A stretch of 64,000 nucleotides of DNA from Eubacterium callanderi (GTDB lineage: Bacteria; Bacillota; Clostridia; Eubacteriales; Eubacteriaceae): contig NZ_FRBP01000002.1 in the NCBI RefSeq assembly GCF_900142645.1, positions 124,001-188,000 on the forward strand. The letters run 5' to 3'. Below are positions 40,765 through 48,453 of the stretch, one piece after another. Made by a program: the position numbers and the translations under genes. A model generated the notes under the pieces. It worked only from the letters and a program-made list of their open reading frames with translations. It was not told the DNA's origin and made no database searches. Positions within the stretch are counted from its first letter, which is position 1. Each line of letters opens with the position of its first letter.

Positions 40765-42237
40765 TTATGGGAGATTAATCATTAGCACACCGTAAGCTCG
40801 CTCGTTGACCCAAACGGACAGGGCGGCCAGCGAAACCTTAAAAATACCATAGCCCTCTGTATCTATGACAACCGGCTCTGAAAAGTGACGGGTACAGTCC
40901 CTGAAAGACTGGCCCGCGCAGGCTGCTCCAATATACATCCGTTTTTCCCCCTCCGGGCCGTTGGACAGTAAAACACCAATGCCGGAATCCGGATGCTCAA
41001 CGTCCCCTTCTCTGGTCCATCCCACAATATTCGCATCGTCAAAATAATCATGCTGCTGTCCGTAGGCGTAAAGGCTCCGGACCCTCAAAAGCATTTCCAG
41101 TCCAATGACTGCTGGCAGATTGTCGTGGGGCATGGCATAATAATCCCCGTAAAAAATACAGGGATAGCCGCTTTCCCTCAGCAGGATCACCGCGTAGGCC
41201 TGGGGCTTGAACCATTCCTGCACCCAGGATTCCAGGGATTGTCCTGGCTGTGTGTCATGGTTATCCACAAAGGTTACGGCCTTATCCGGAAAGGCGGCAA
41301 CCAGCGTGTTTTCCAGCAGGCTGCCCATATCAAAGGCCTGCCCCTCACAGGAGGCCTGATGAAACTTAAAATGCAGCGGCACATCAAAGAGTGACATACT
41401 CCAGTTACAGACTTTAAAGTAATGCTCCAGCGTTTCGACATCCGCACTCCAGTATTCGCCCACTGAAAAAAGCTCTTTACCCGTTGTATCTCTGAGATAG
41501 GAGAGCCATTCATCAAAAAACTCGAAACGGATATGCTTAACCGCATCCAGGCGGAAACCATCCATATTGGCAGTTTCGAGATACCATTTTCCCCACCGCT
41601 TCAATTCCTCGACTACCTCCCGGTTGGTCATATCAACATCTGTGCCCATCAGGTAATCATAATTACCGTTTTCCGGATCCACCTCGCTGTCCCAGCCCTT
41701 GTCATGGAACCGGTAAATACCGCCGCTGTTGCTTTTATTATCCCAGTCTGTCCCGTCAAAATAGCGCCAGTTCCAGGTGAAATCCGAATGTTTTCCATTT
41801 CTTCCTGGAAAAGTGAATCTTGTCCAGGCTGTAATGACACTCTTTTCGCCGATTTGCTCATTTCGGTCCGTTTCCCTGCTCTGGATCGCTTCCGTTTCCT
41901 CACATTCATCTGCGCCAATCCGGTGGTTTAATACAATATCGGCTAAAACCTGAATCCCCTCATTGTGAAAAGCGTCAATAGCCATTAAATATTCTTCACG
42001 GGTGCCGTATTTGGTGGCAATGTCGCCTTTCTGGTTAAATTCTCCCAGGTCATATGTATCGTAAACCGCATAACCCACATCGTAAATACCGTCCGCGCCT
42101 TTATAGGCTGGAGGCAGCCACACGGCAGTAATTCCAACTTTTTTCAGATTTCCTGCCTGAGCAGCGCACCGTTTCCACAACAGCTTATCTGCCGGAAGGT
42201 ACCATTCAAAATACTGCATCATTGTTCCGTTATTCAT
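40765..42237 (-). CDS. Cytoplasmic alpha-amylase (GH13 subfamily 5)
   Basis: A 490-residue alpha-1,4-glucan hydrolase without a signal peptide, similar in layout to AmyS/E. coli AmyA. The start MNNGTMMQYFEWYLP is typical. Conserved regions: VLADIVLNHR (region I), GFRLDAVKHI with the nucleophile Asp (region II, about residue 234), GEYW with the acid Glu (region III, about 264), and FVDNHDTQPGQ (region IV, about 331). Likely degrades internal glycogen or imported maltodextrins. It precedes corA by 16 bases. Confidence 0.95.
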   Translation of the reverse strand: MNNGTMMQYFEWYLPADKLLWKRCAAQAGNLKKVGITAVWLPPAYKGADGIYDVGYAVYDTYDLGEFNQKGDIATKYGTREEYLMAIDAFHNEGIQVLADIVLNHRIGADECEETEAIQSRETDRNEQIGEKSVITAWTRFTFPGRNGKHSDFTWNWRYFDGTDWDNKSNSGGIYRFHDKGWDSEVDPENGNYDYLMGTDVDMTNREVVEELKRWGKWYLETANMDGFRLDAVKHIRFEFFDEWLSYLRDTTGKELFSVGEYWSADVETLEHYFKVCNWSMSLFDVPLHFKFHQASCEGQAFDMGSLLENTLVAAFPDKAVTFVDNHDTQPGQSLESWVQEWFKPQAYAVILLRESGYPCIFYGDYYAMPHDNLPAVIGLEMLLRVRSLYAYGQQHDYFDDANIVGWTREGDVEHPDSGIGVLLSNGPEGEKRMYIGAACAGQSFRDCTRHFSEPVVIDTEGYGIFKVSLAALSVWVNERAYGVLMINLP

Positions 42238-42342
42238 TTTATCACCTTCTCATAACGATTATAGGTTTTGGCTTTTATTATATCATGCGGAAATTATAAA
42301 AACATTAAACCACAATGAAAACGACGCCACATTTTAGCAAAA

Positions 42343-42372
42343 TAAAAGACACGCCCTCAGACGTGCCCGGAT
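42343..42372 (-). terminator. Terminator of the 59-residue gene
   Basis: On the minus strand GGCACGTCTGAGGGCGTGTC folds into a hairpin and is followed by TTTTATTTT. Confidence 0.7.
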
Positions 42373-42386
42373 TTGCTTAACCGTGT

Positions 42387-42566
42387 TTATTCAACATCTG
42401 CCGCTGCATCGGGCTTCGGTGATTCTGAATCAATACATCCCTGTGGAAATTCGGCGGAGCAAATGGTTTCCTCGTAAATATATTCACCACACTTGCCTGT
42501 GTTATCAGCTGTCAAGGCGGCACCTCTTTTATCCTTTAAAAATGCGCTTGTATCTTTTTCCATCAT
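42387..42566 (-). CDS. Small Cys-containing hypothetical protein (59 aa)
   Basis: This short gene encodes an acidic 59-residue protein starting MMEKDTSAFLKDKRGAALTA, with three Cys (positions 26, 36 and 44) around KCGEYIYEETICSAEFPQGC and an Asp/Ala-rich tail. A very good RBS (AAAGGAGG) lies before ATG 42566, a GTTATT/GGGTAA promoter-like pair lies upstream (42596-42621) and a terminator follows, so I accept it. I do not recognise it. The three Cys could bind a metal or form a redox site. Confidence 0.75.
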   Translation of the reverse strand: MMEKDTSAFLKDKRGAALTADNTGKCGEYIYEETICSAEFPQGCIDSESPKPDAAADVE

Positions 42567-42595
42567 AAATACCTCCTTTTAGTGTTATTTAGTTT

Positions 42596-42621
42596 TTACC
42601 CAAAGACCCGTTAAAAATAAC
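42596..42621 (-). promoter_or_regulatory. Sigma-B-like promoter of the 59-residue gene
   Basis: On the minus strand, GTTATT (42616-42621), 14 bases, GGGTAA (42596-42601). Confidence 0.4.
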
Positions 42622-42666
42622 ACTTTACCTCAAATTTCAGAAAAGCATAAAATCAACGGTTCAATG

Positions 42667-42695
42667 TTGAATTTTTTTATTTGAACAAGTATAAT
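42667..42695 (+). promoter_or_regulatory. Sigma-A promoter of the 96-residue membrane protein
   Basis: TTGAAT (42667-42672), 17 bases, perfect TATAAT (42690-42695), divergent from the 59-residue gene. Confidence 0.7.
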
Positions 42696-42741
42696 AGCAC
42701 TGAGCCAAAACGTTCAACTAACAAAAGAAAAGGAGAAAAAT

Positions 42742-43032
42742 ATGGGCTTTCAATTTGGTAAAAGAGGTTATACCTTTGGCGTAATAGCCATTATTCTGTG
42801 GGCGCTTAACATCCTCTTAAGCTTTCAAAATAACACCAATCCAATTTCACTTGTTTTAAGCGGCATCATCCTTATCTGCGGCGTTGCAGCCTTTTTTATG
42901 GGGAAAAAAGAGCTGGCGGCAGATCCGAAAAATGATAACGCAAAAACCGGACGGACCATTGGTCTTATGGTAGTCGTCTTTAAAGTGGCCAGCCTGCTGT
43001 TCTTTATATTCGGCGGCGAACGTCTTTTTTAA
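42742..43032 (+). CDS. Small three-helix membrane protein
   Basis: A 96-residue membrane protein with helices at about 10-28, 36-54 and 72-91 and a basic loop GKKELAADPKNDNAKTGRTI. The pattern (short Gly-rich N-terminus, two helices, KKE..D loop, helix) resembles small DUF-type membrane proteins of Clostridia, but I cannot name the family with confidence. AAAGGAG precedes ATG 42742, and it has its own promoter and terminator. Confidence 0.8.
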   Translation: MGFQFGKRGYTFGVIAIILWALNILLSFQNNTNPISLVLSGIILICGVAAFFMGKKELAADPKNDNAKTGRTIGLMVVVFKVASLLFFIFGGERLF

Positions 43033-43039
43033 CACCTTA

Positions 43040-43064
43040 TGCCTGGCTCGCCAGGCTTTTTTTA
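43040..43064 (+). terminator. Terminator of the 96-residue membrane protein gene
   Basis: GCCTGGCTCGCCAGGC followed by seven T. Confidence 0.92.
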
Positions 43065-43181
43065 TACATAAAGAGGCTCCCGCCAAAAAGCGGAAGCCCC
43101 TGAGAAAAATGAAAAGTTTTCTGGTGTCTGATTTAATTATAGCTGCTTTCTGCCCTGAGCACCAGTTAAATGCTTGTTAAA

Positions 43182-44381
43182 TTATATTGATGTTAAGCTC
43201 TCAATCTCGTCGTCTGAGCAGCCCATTGCTTTCAGCACCTCTTTTGTGTGATAGCCGACCGGATAACCGCCGTATCGGTATTGGGCAGGGCTTTCGGACA
43301 ACTTGACCGCTGTGCCGTACTGGGTGACCTTTTTACCATCTGACAGCGGCAGCTCTACCTCTACCACCATTTCACGCTCACGAATATGCGCATCCTCCCA
43401 CAGAGCCTCCTGCACTGACAGTACTGGCTCCACACACACATCGAGGCCGTCAAAAACAGCCATCCACTCATCCCTTGTTTTTTCCTTGAGAATCCCCCTT
43501 ATGACCTCCTTGACCGCCTTTACGTCCTCAGGCCATACCGATCCCTCGATCAAGTCCTCACGCCCGATACAATGACAAAATTCTGCCCAGAATTTTGGCT
43601 CAAGGGCGCCAAGGCTTAAATACTGTCCATCTTTTGTCTCATAAAAATCATACATACAGCCGCCATTCAGACGTTCACCCTCGCGCTTCGGAACTTTTCC
43701 ATCCGCCAGAAAGGCTGTGCCGTCCATACCATTAAAGGGAATGAGGCCGTCCAGCATGGCAATATCCACACGCTGTCCCTTCCCTGTCCGATTCCTGTAC
43801 TGGACCGCTGCCAGAATCCCGATAACTGAGTTCATTGATCCCACCGCTACATCGGCTACCTGCATATTGGTCAGAACCGGTCCTGTTTCCGTACGGCCAG
43901 CCTGGGCCATGTTGCCGCTTCTTGCCAGATAATTAATATCATGCCCAGCCCTGTGGCTCAAAGGGCCTGTCTGTCCATACCCGGTTAAGGAGCAGTAGAT
44001 CAGACGCGGGTTGATCTCGGCAAGGGCTTCATAACCCAGTCCCAGCTTTTCCATGACCCCAGGTCTGAACTGCTCCATAACAATATCATATTCCATGATC
44101 AGCTTTTTAACGATATCGACGGCTTCCGGCTTTTTCAAATTCAGCAGCATGGTCTTTTTATTTCGCCCAAGCCAAGCCTGGTTCGCCGATACATCTGTCC
44201 CCTCAATGAAGGGCGGATAGTCTAAAACAATATCCGGCTTGCCCGGTCCGCTTATTTTCAACACCTCTGCTCCCAGGTCTGCCAGCATGGTTGTGGCAAA
44301 GGGGCCTGGTAAAAGTGTTGAAAAATCCAGTATTTTCAAGCCCTCCAGAGCTCCTTCTTCTCTTTTATCTGTCATTGTCAT
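43182..44381 (-). CDS. CaiB/BaiF family (class III) CoA-transferase
   Basis: A 399-residue class III CoA-transferase. The N-terminus LEGLKILDFSTLLPGPFATT is typical, followed by ADLGAEVLKIS, NLKKPEAVDIVKKLI, and the catalytic Asp region of SHRAGHDINYLARSGNM (about residues 143-159; Asp148). Family members move CoA between carboxylic acids (carnitine, formyl/oxalate, phenyl-lactate) or racemise alpha-methylacyl-CoA. Spelling of the C-terminal half resembles racemase/L-carnitine CoA-transferase types; substrate is undecided. GGGGAGGAA stands before ATG 44381. The gene stands alone. Confidence 0.9.
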   Translation of the reverse strand: MTMTDKREEGALEGLKILDFSTLLPGPFATTMLADLGAEVLKISGPGKPDIVLDYPPFIEGTDVSANQAWLGRNKKTMLLNLKKPEAVDIVKKLIMEYDIVMEQFRPGVMEKLGLGYEALAEINPRLIYCSLTGYGQTGPLSHRAGHDINYLARSGNMAQAGRTETGPVLTNMQVADVAVGSMNSVIGILAAVQYRNRTGKGQRVDIAMLDGLIPFNGMDGTAFLADGKVPKREGERLNGGCMYDFYETKDGQYLSLGALEPKFWAEFCHCIGREDLIEGSVWPEDVKAVKEVIRGILKEKTRDEWMAVFDGLDVCVEPVLSVQEALWEDAHIREREMVVEVELPLSDGKKVTQYGTAVKLSESPAQYRYGGYPVGYHTKEVLKAMGCSDDEIESLTSI

Positions 44382-44699
44382 AATTCCTCCCCATTTTTTA
44401 GCTTCATTTTAACAGAATGACCGCTGTTATGCAAAAAACAAAAATGCCTCCGGCGGACCGGAGACAAAAAATGAGGGGAAAAGAATCATTCAATTCTTTT
44501 CATTCGCTTTTGCATTTAAAGACAAAAGCTCTTTGGAATTCTTCATTATTTTATTCTTTTAGCGCTAAAGTTTCAATGCACTTTGCCTCTGTTTACTGCT
44601 AAAATCTTGACAGAAAAAAATTCAAACGGATCTAAAACAGACAACTATTTTTAGCTATAGCCAATTTTAAACTCTAAAAGAGTAAAATTTTGCCTTTTT
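44382..44699. other. AT-rich intergenic stretch with hairpins
   Basis: About 320 bases without a credible gene. It contains CTCCGG/CCGGAG (about 44446-44463), GAAAAGAAT/ATTCTTTTC (44478-44501), the 12-bp palindrome TTTAGCGCTAAA (about 44558-44569) and a CTCTAAAAGAG hairpin near the end (44670s) just after the nucleotidyltransferase stop. Some of these probably terminate that gene on the minus strand. Confidence 0.5.
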
Positions 44700-45359
44700 T
44701 TACGCTTTTTCTTTCATTTCTTTAAATAAAGGCTCGAAAAGCTCTCGAATAATAACCTCAACAGAAAAATATTCATCAATAGTATTAAAGGCTTCGATCA
44801 TACTCTTTGGAATTGCTTGTCTTTGAAGCCTTATGCCGCAACACTGTTCTACTCCCTCGGCAACTTCTCTCTCCAACCCATCGGCATTCTCTATTTTACC
44901 TGTCAGATATTTTAAACAACACCGGTGGATAAGTCTGAGGGTTTTATACCAGAGGGGACGCTCGGGCACTAAGTCCATTCTTAATCCCAGACGCTCAACT
45001 CTTTTGCCAATGTCAAATCCAAAATTACACAAAATATGATTTACTGCAATTTCCTCTTTAAGCACAGTCTTACGTATATCCAGATCAACACTGATACCAT
45101 CTGTATAGTTTAAGATTAAAATTCCTTTTGGCTTTTCCGTATAATTAGTCATGGCTAAAGAACCATAGCCTGATATTATTTTTTCCAGTTGTCCTGCCGT
45201 TATATTTCCTGTTAAGATCAAGTCGATATCCGAAAAACAGCCTGCCTTTCCTGCCGCCAGAGATCCCTCTAAAACAAGGGAAAGTCGCTGTTCATTGCAT
45301 ATATCCTGCATATAATCGATATACTTTCTGTGTTTTGGTGTTGGGTAATTTATTTTCAT
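44700..45359 (-). CDS. Nucleotidyltransferase-fold protein
   Basis: A 219-residue protein with a minimal DNA-polymerase-beta-type nucleotidyltransferase core: GSLAAGKAGCFSDIDLILTG (about 33-52) gives the GS-x-DxD motif, and SVDLDIRK (about 94-101) gives the third acidic residue. The C-terminal ~110 residues are helical and unassigned. Enzymes of this fold adenylylate antibiotics, proteins or tRNA; substrate is unknown. A HEPN partner, usual for MNT antitoxins, is not adjacent. AT-rich codon use differs slightly from its neighbours, so recent acquisition is possible. Confidence 0.8.
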   Translation of the reverse strand: MKINYPTPKHRKYIDYMQDICNEQRLSLVLEGSLAAGKAGCFSDIDLILTGNITAGQLEKIISGYGSLAMTNYTEKPKGILILNYTDGISVDLDIRKTVLKEEIAVNHILCNFGFDIGKRVERLGLRMDLVPERPLWYKTLRLIHRCCLKYLTGKIENADGLEREVAEGVEQCCGIRLQRQAIPKSMIEAFNTIDEYFSVEVIIRELFEPLFKEMKEKA

Positions 45360-45459
45360 CTTTACTCTCCCAATTTCTAAATAAAACCGATTTTTCTTAA
45401 AGGTTTATTACTCTTACAGCAGGAGGCTGCTAAGAGCGTTATTCGTCATGCCCTTTGGA

Positions 45460-45482
45460 TATATTTGTTCTATACAAATATA
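45460..45482. promoter_or_regulatory. Inverted repeat upstream of the YjzC gene
   Basis: TATATTTGT (45460-45468) and ACAAATATA (45474-45482) are perfect nine-base arms around TCTAT, overlapping the promoter area of the gene starting at 45514. It is a likely operator. Confidence 0.5.
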
Positions 45483-45513
45483 AAGACCTTTAAACTTGAA
45501 AGGAGTGATTTCT

Positions 45514-45681
45514 ATGATGTCAGAACTCGTAAACCCTGGTACAGACAACCAGGCACCGGGTACCTATAAGGAAGTAGGCCCACGCGGCGGCGAAATTAAA
45601 AACGGCCGTGTTGTCACAATCGCCAAGGGAGACCGCCTTCCCCCTACTCAGGAAGCCGGCCATAAATGGAAAAAGCAATAA
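45514..45681 (+). CDS. YjzC-like small protein
   Basis: A 55-residue protein, MMSELVNPGTDNQAPGTYKE at its start, then GPRGGEIKNG and GDRLPPTQEAGHKW. The pattern NPGxxAPxxGxYxEVGxxG...GxxxPPTxxxxxxW is that of the YjzC/YjzC-like family (function unknown; B. subtilis YjzC is small and basic). AAAGGAG lies about nine bases before ATG 45514. A hairpin terminator follows. An inverted repeat upstream suggests repression. Confidence 0.8.
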   Translation: MMSELVNPGTDNQAPGTYKEVGPRGGEIKNGRVVTIAKGDRLPPTQEAGHKWKKQ

Positions 45682-45684
45682 TCC

Positions 45685-45718
45685 TACAAGCCACTGACTG
45701 TCAGTGGCTTTTTCCATA
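45685..45718 (+). terminator. Terminator of the YjzC gene
   Basis: AAGCCACTGAC pairs with GTCAGTGGCTT around one base, followed by TTT. Confidence 0.9.
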
Positions 45719-45727
45719 TTCACATGT

Positions 45728-45733
45728 TATAAT
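45728..45733 (+). promoter_or_regulatory. -10 element of the KTSC gene
   Basis: Perfect TATAAT downstream of the YjzC terminator, about 23 bases before ATG 45756. Confidence 0.5.
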
Positions 45734-45755
45734 GAGAAAAAAGGGCGTGAATCCT

Positions 45756-45971
45756 ATGTCAATGCATTTTGTCGCTTCTACCCTGGTCGATTCCATCGGC
45801 TACCACAACGGAAATTTGTATATCCAGTTTAAAAGCGGAAATTTATACGAATATTTTAATGTTCCTTTCCGCCATTACCAGGGCATGCTGGCTGCGGAAT
45901 CCGTGGGCAAATATTACGGCAAACATATCCGCGGGCAGTACCCGCGCAAAAAAATCGCATATAGCTTATAG
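45756..45971 (+). CDS. KTSC domain protein
   Basis: A 71-residue protein matching the KTSC domain: VDSIGYHNGNLYIQFKSGNL (about 11-30), YEYFNVPFRHYQGMLAAESV and GKYYGKHIRGQYP. The domain is found alone or fused to lysyl-tRNA synthetase and others and is proposed to bind RNA or act in DNA-related systems. I use ATG 45756 with AAAGGGCG upstream. Its stop overlaps the stop of the convergent GNAT gene by six bases. Confidence 0.85.
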   Translation: MSMHFVASTLVDSIGYHNGNLYIQFKSGNLYEYFNVPFRHYQGMLAAESVGKYYGKHIRGQYPRKKIAYSL

Positions 45972-46475
45972 ATAGCAATTCATCAAATTAGCCGGGGCGT
46001 ACTGATCTCCGATTTTAAAGAATTTTTCGTAAATGCCGATGGTCCTAAAGCCAAATTTTTCATAAAGGTGAATAGCGGCCTCATTATCGGAACGAACTTC
46101 CAGCTCGACGACCTCACAGCTTATCCTCTCCTCTGCGAATGCCATCAGAGCCTGCATCATTTTTGTGGCGATCCCCTGATTCCAGTAAGACTTTCGAACA
46201 GTCAGGCCCAACTCGCCCCGATGACGGATACGCGGCTTATCATAGGCCGTGATCGAGCCCAGAGCTACGATTTCGCCATTAATTTTCCCAACATACATGA
46301 CCGATTCACCGGATTCCTTTGTTCTTTGAATAAAAGTCTCCTGGGCTTCCACCGTCATGCCAGATCCTTCACTTCCATAGGTTAGATTATCACTCTCCGC
46401 GCCTATTGCGTCGCGGTATTGTAAGAGTGCCTTTGCGTCCTCCTTCTCAGCCTGCATAATGGTTAGATGATTCAT
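45966..46475 (-). CDS. GNAT-family N-acetyltransferase
   Basis: A 169-residue acetyltransferase. The acetyl-CoA-binding loop is in LGLTVRKSYWNQGIATKMMQ (about 95-114, Gln/Arg-x-x-Gly-x-Gly/Ala variant), preceded by EIVALGSITAYD and followed by VELEVRSDNEAAIHLYEKFG, the conserved motif B region. These are Rim/SpeG-like small-molecule or protein acetyltransferases; acceptor is unknown. Start ATG 46475 has AGGAGGAAAG upstream; the longer frame begins at an ATG without an RBS. Confidence 0.87.
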   Translation of the reverse strand: MNHLTIMQAEKEDAKALLQYRDAIGAESDNLTYGSEGSGMTVEAQETFIQRTKESGESVMYVGKINGEIVALGSITAYDKPRIRHRGELGLTVRKSYWNQGIATKMMQALMAFAEERISCEVVELEVRSDNEAAIHLYEKFGFRTIGIYEKFFKIGDQYAPANLMNCYL

Positions 46476-46542
46476 CCTGTACTTTCCTCCTTTTCCGGTC
46501 ATTAGCATTATATTATAATCTAAATTCCATTTTTTGACAAAT

Positions 46543-46575
46543 AAAAAGCGGCCCTTTTGAGAGCCGGTTTTTTTA
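46543..46575 (-). terminator. Possible terminator of the cupin gene
   Basis: On the minus strand, ACCGGCTCTC...AAGGGCCGC forms a moderate hairpin with T-rich flanks. Confidence 0.45.
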
Positions 46576-46576
46576 C

Positions 46577-46915
46577 TTACTGAATGACCACTAAAAACAT
46601 TTTAAATGCTTCAAGGGCATCCACACTGTGGGGAATACCTTTTGGCATAATAATCATTTCGCCTGCGCTGACAGCCTTCTGCGGATCATCACCGATGGTG
46701 ATTCCTGCTTTTCCGTCCATAACGTAGAGCAATGCGTCGCCGCCCGCGACATGAGTACTCAATCCCTCACCTTCTGGGAAAGAAAAAACTGTGATACTCA
46801 AAACGTCGTTCTGGGCAAGGGTTCTGCTTTCTACTCTTCCCTCAGCGTAATCAACCAAATTCGCCAGGGCATGCACTGTTCTTAAATCTATATTTTTAAA
46901 ACGTTCATTCATCAT
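46577..46915 (-). CDS. Single-domain cupin protein
   Basis: A 112-residue beta-barrel cupin. Motif 1 is seen in FSFPEGEGLSTHVAGGDALL (about 47-66; one metal His and no second His, since HxH is reduced to THVAGGD) and motif 2 in MIIMPKGIPHSVDALEAF (about 88-105; conserved His). A metal may be bound by fewer ligands than usual. Such stand-alone cupins often bind small ligands or oxidise nothing. ATG 46915 has GGAGG upstream. The upstream region also has a GGGTAT element, without a good -35. Confidence 0.85.
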   Translation of the reverse strand: MMNERFKNIDLRTVHALANLVDYAEGRVESRTLAQNDVLSITVFSFPEGEGLSTHVAGGDALLYVMDGKAGITIGDDPQKAVSAGEMIIMPKGIPHSVDALEAFKMFLVVIQ

Positions 46916-47006
46916 AAGTACCTCCATTTGTTTTGTTGTTATTAATATATACCCTTTTCCACAACAAGTCCGTGACATTCGCAACATTTAAGCGAAGCTT
47001 AAACAG

Positions 47007-47041
47007 AAAAATCCCCGGATCACAAAGACCCGGGGATTTTA
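47007..47041. terminator. Terminator hairpin between cupin and 51-residue genes
   Basis: AAAAATCCCCGG pairs with CCGGGGATTTTT; usable in both directions, probably ending the 51-residue gene transcript. Confidence 0.85.
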
Positions 47042-47145
47042 AAAAAGGAAAAGTTGGGGGAGTAAGTTTTATTAATTTAAGTAAGAGGTATGTGTGTTCA
47101 AAAATAATTATACCCCTGTCAGAATGGTTTAATCATATCCGCAAT

Positions 47146-47301
47146 CTAAACAATTAAATTTTTCTTCTTTTTAAAATGAACGCTCTCTTCTGGTGTCAGA
47201 TTATCGACCTCTTTCAGCATTTGCTCAAGGATATTCTCAATCAGTCCGTCTACATAAAAAATATCCAGATTGCGGCTCTTCTGTTCCTGTGCTATCTTCA
47301 T
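47146..47301 (-). CDS. Small hypothetical protein (51 aa)
   Basis: This short gene encodes a charged helical protein starting MKIAQEQKSRNLDIFYVDGL, with ILEQMLKEVDNLTPEESVHF in the middle and a KKKKNLIV end. AAAAGGAG precedes ATG 47301, and the frame lies between the lysozyme-like gene and a terminator on the same strand, so it is probably co-transcribed with the gene at 47340. I do not recognise it. Acceptance rests on RBS and position. Confidence 0.6.
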   Translation of the reverse strand: MKIAQEQKSRNLDIFYVDGLIENILEQMLKEVDNLTPEESVHFKKKKNLIV

Positions 47302-47339
47302 TTTTTCTCCTTTTATCAAAAATCCTGTTCTAGCCTTTC

Positions 47340-47960
47340 TCAGATATACTGGTAAACAAGCTGAACATAGAACATATTCCCATATTTATAACGCCAGCCA
47401 CCATTTGCTTTCAGGGCAATGGGGTTTAGATAGGTCACTTCTTCACCGCCGGATTTCTGTCTGGCGTATTCCTCTGCCAGCTCAACAGTGTAGGTGCCTC
47501 CATTTTCTGCGACAAAGTCAAGAAACTCATCGCCGAAATTGTAAGCCTGCACGACAGTGTTAAAATCACATCCTTTTTCCGCAGCAAGCCTCAGCAGCTT
47601 TGCAAAATAGCGGCAGCCCTGGTTAATGGACTCATCTGTCTCAAGGCTGTTTGGCGGCAGCCCCAGCGACTCGCTGGACTGCATTACGTCCTCGTGGTTA
47701 CCTCCGGATTCTACCTGCATAACCGCTAGCAGATAATCCGTATATTCTTCAATCCCATACTCGGCAGCGTACTGCGCGACCACAGGCCTGTATTCAACAA
47801 CCGCTGACGAAAGCCCTCCTTCCTGGGCTTCATCATTGTTTTTATTTCCCCTTCCAGCCATAAAGCTGCAATTAAGAAGAAGGACACCTGCGATCACCAC
47901 GATCCCCCAGATAAGCGGTCTGAACCGTTTCTTCTTTCTGGCACGCCTTCTTTTTTTCAT
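47340..47960 (-). CDS. Lysozyme-like (CwlT N-terminal domain) cell-wall hydrolase
   Basis: A 206-residue exported or membrane-anchored muramidase-type protein. A very basic N-terminus (KKRRRARKKKRFR) precedes a single membrane helix (about 16-34). The catalytic domain has LLAVMQVESGGNHEDVMQSS (part; the catalytic Glu in VESGG), SLGLPPNSLETDESINQGCR, and VVQAYNFGDEFLDF. This is the bifunctional CwlT/Tn916 Orf14 lysozyme domain without the NlpC/P60 part. No conjugation genes are near, so it is probably a housekeeping copy. ATG 47960 has AAAGGGA upstream. Confidence 0.88.
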   Translation of the reverse strand: MKKRRRARKKKRFRPLIWGIVVIAGVLLLNCSFMAGRGNKNNDEAQEGGLSSAVVEYRPVVAQYAAEYGIEEYTDYLLAVMQVESGGNHEDVMQSSESLGLPPNSLETDESINQGCRYFAKLLRLAAEKGCDFNTVVQAYNFGDEFLDFVAENGGTYTVELAEEYARQKSGGEEVTYLNPIALKANGGWRYKYGNMFYVQLVYQYI

Positions 47961-48157
47961 AAAATTAAAATCCCTTTCAAAATAATGTTCAGACACTATT
48001 CTAATCTTTAAATCTTATATAAGAATTAATTTAAGCCCTCTATTAAATGTAAATTTAATAGAATTGTGCTGAGTACTTTATTCCAGGGCTGCCAAGTGCA
48101 AATAAAAAACCCGAACCCCAATCAGACACTGGGTTTCAGGCATCTTCTTTACTATAA

Positions 48158-48233
48158 TGGAGCGGAAGACGGGATTCGAACCCGCGGTCCCCGGCTTGGG
48201 AAGCCAGTGCTCTACCACTGAGCCACTTCCGCT
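48158..48233 (-). tRNA. tRNA-Gly (anticodon CCC)
   Basis: Seven-base acceptor stem AGCGGAA/TTCCGCT, CCA encoded, TTCGAATC T-loop, anticodon stem CTGGC/GCCGG around TTCCCAA (CCC). Confidence 0.95.
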
Positions 48234-48453
48234 TAAGATTACTATTTTGTCTTATACTTATATCACTGAAATACGTCACACATGAGCAACTGCATATAAT
48301 ATTACTCTTTTACCTTGAAAATGTCAATAATATTTCAAAAAAATTTATGGACGGGCATAAGTAAAACCGATGTTTCATTATTTTCTTTTAGGATATATTA
48401 ATGTAAAGGTGTGCTATAATGCCATTAAGACTTTAACAAGGAAGTGATTTTTT

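Noticed and set aside
44417-44602. Short plus-strand frame in the intergenic stretch
   Set aside because: It spans several hairpins and has no RBS.
45496-45513. Upstream start for the YjzC gene
   Set aside because: The TTG at 45496 overlaps the RBS; ATG 45514 or 45517 is better placed.
47340-47960. Lysozyme-like gene as sign of a Tn916-type element
   Set aside because: No relaxase, FtsK-like, integrase or NlpC/P60 partner lies nearby, so it is treated as a chromosomal wall hydrolase.
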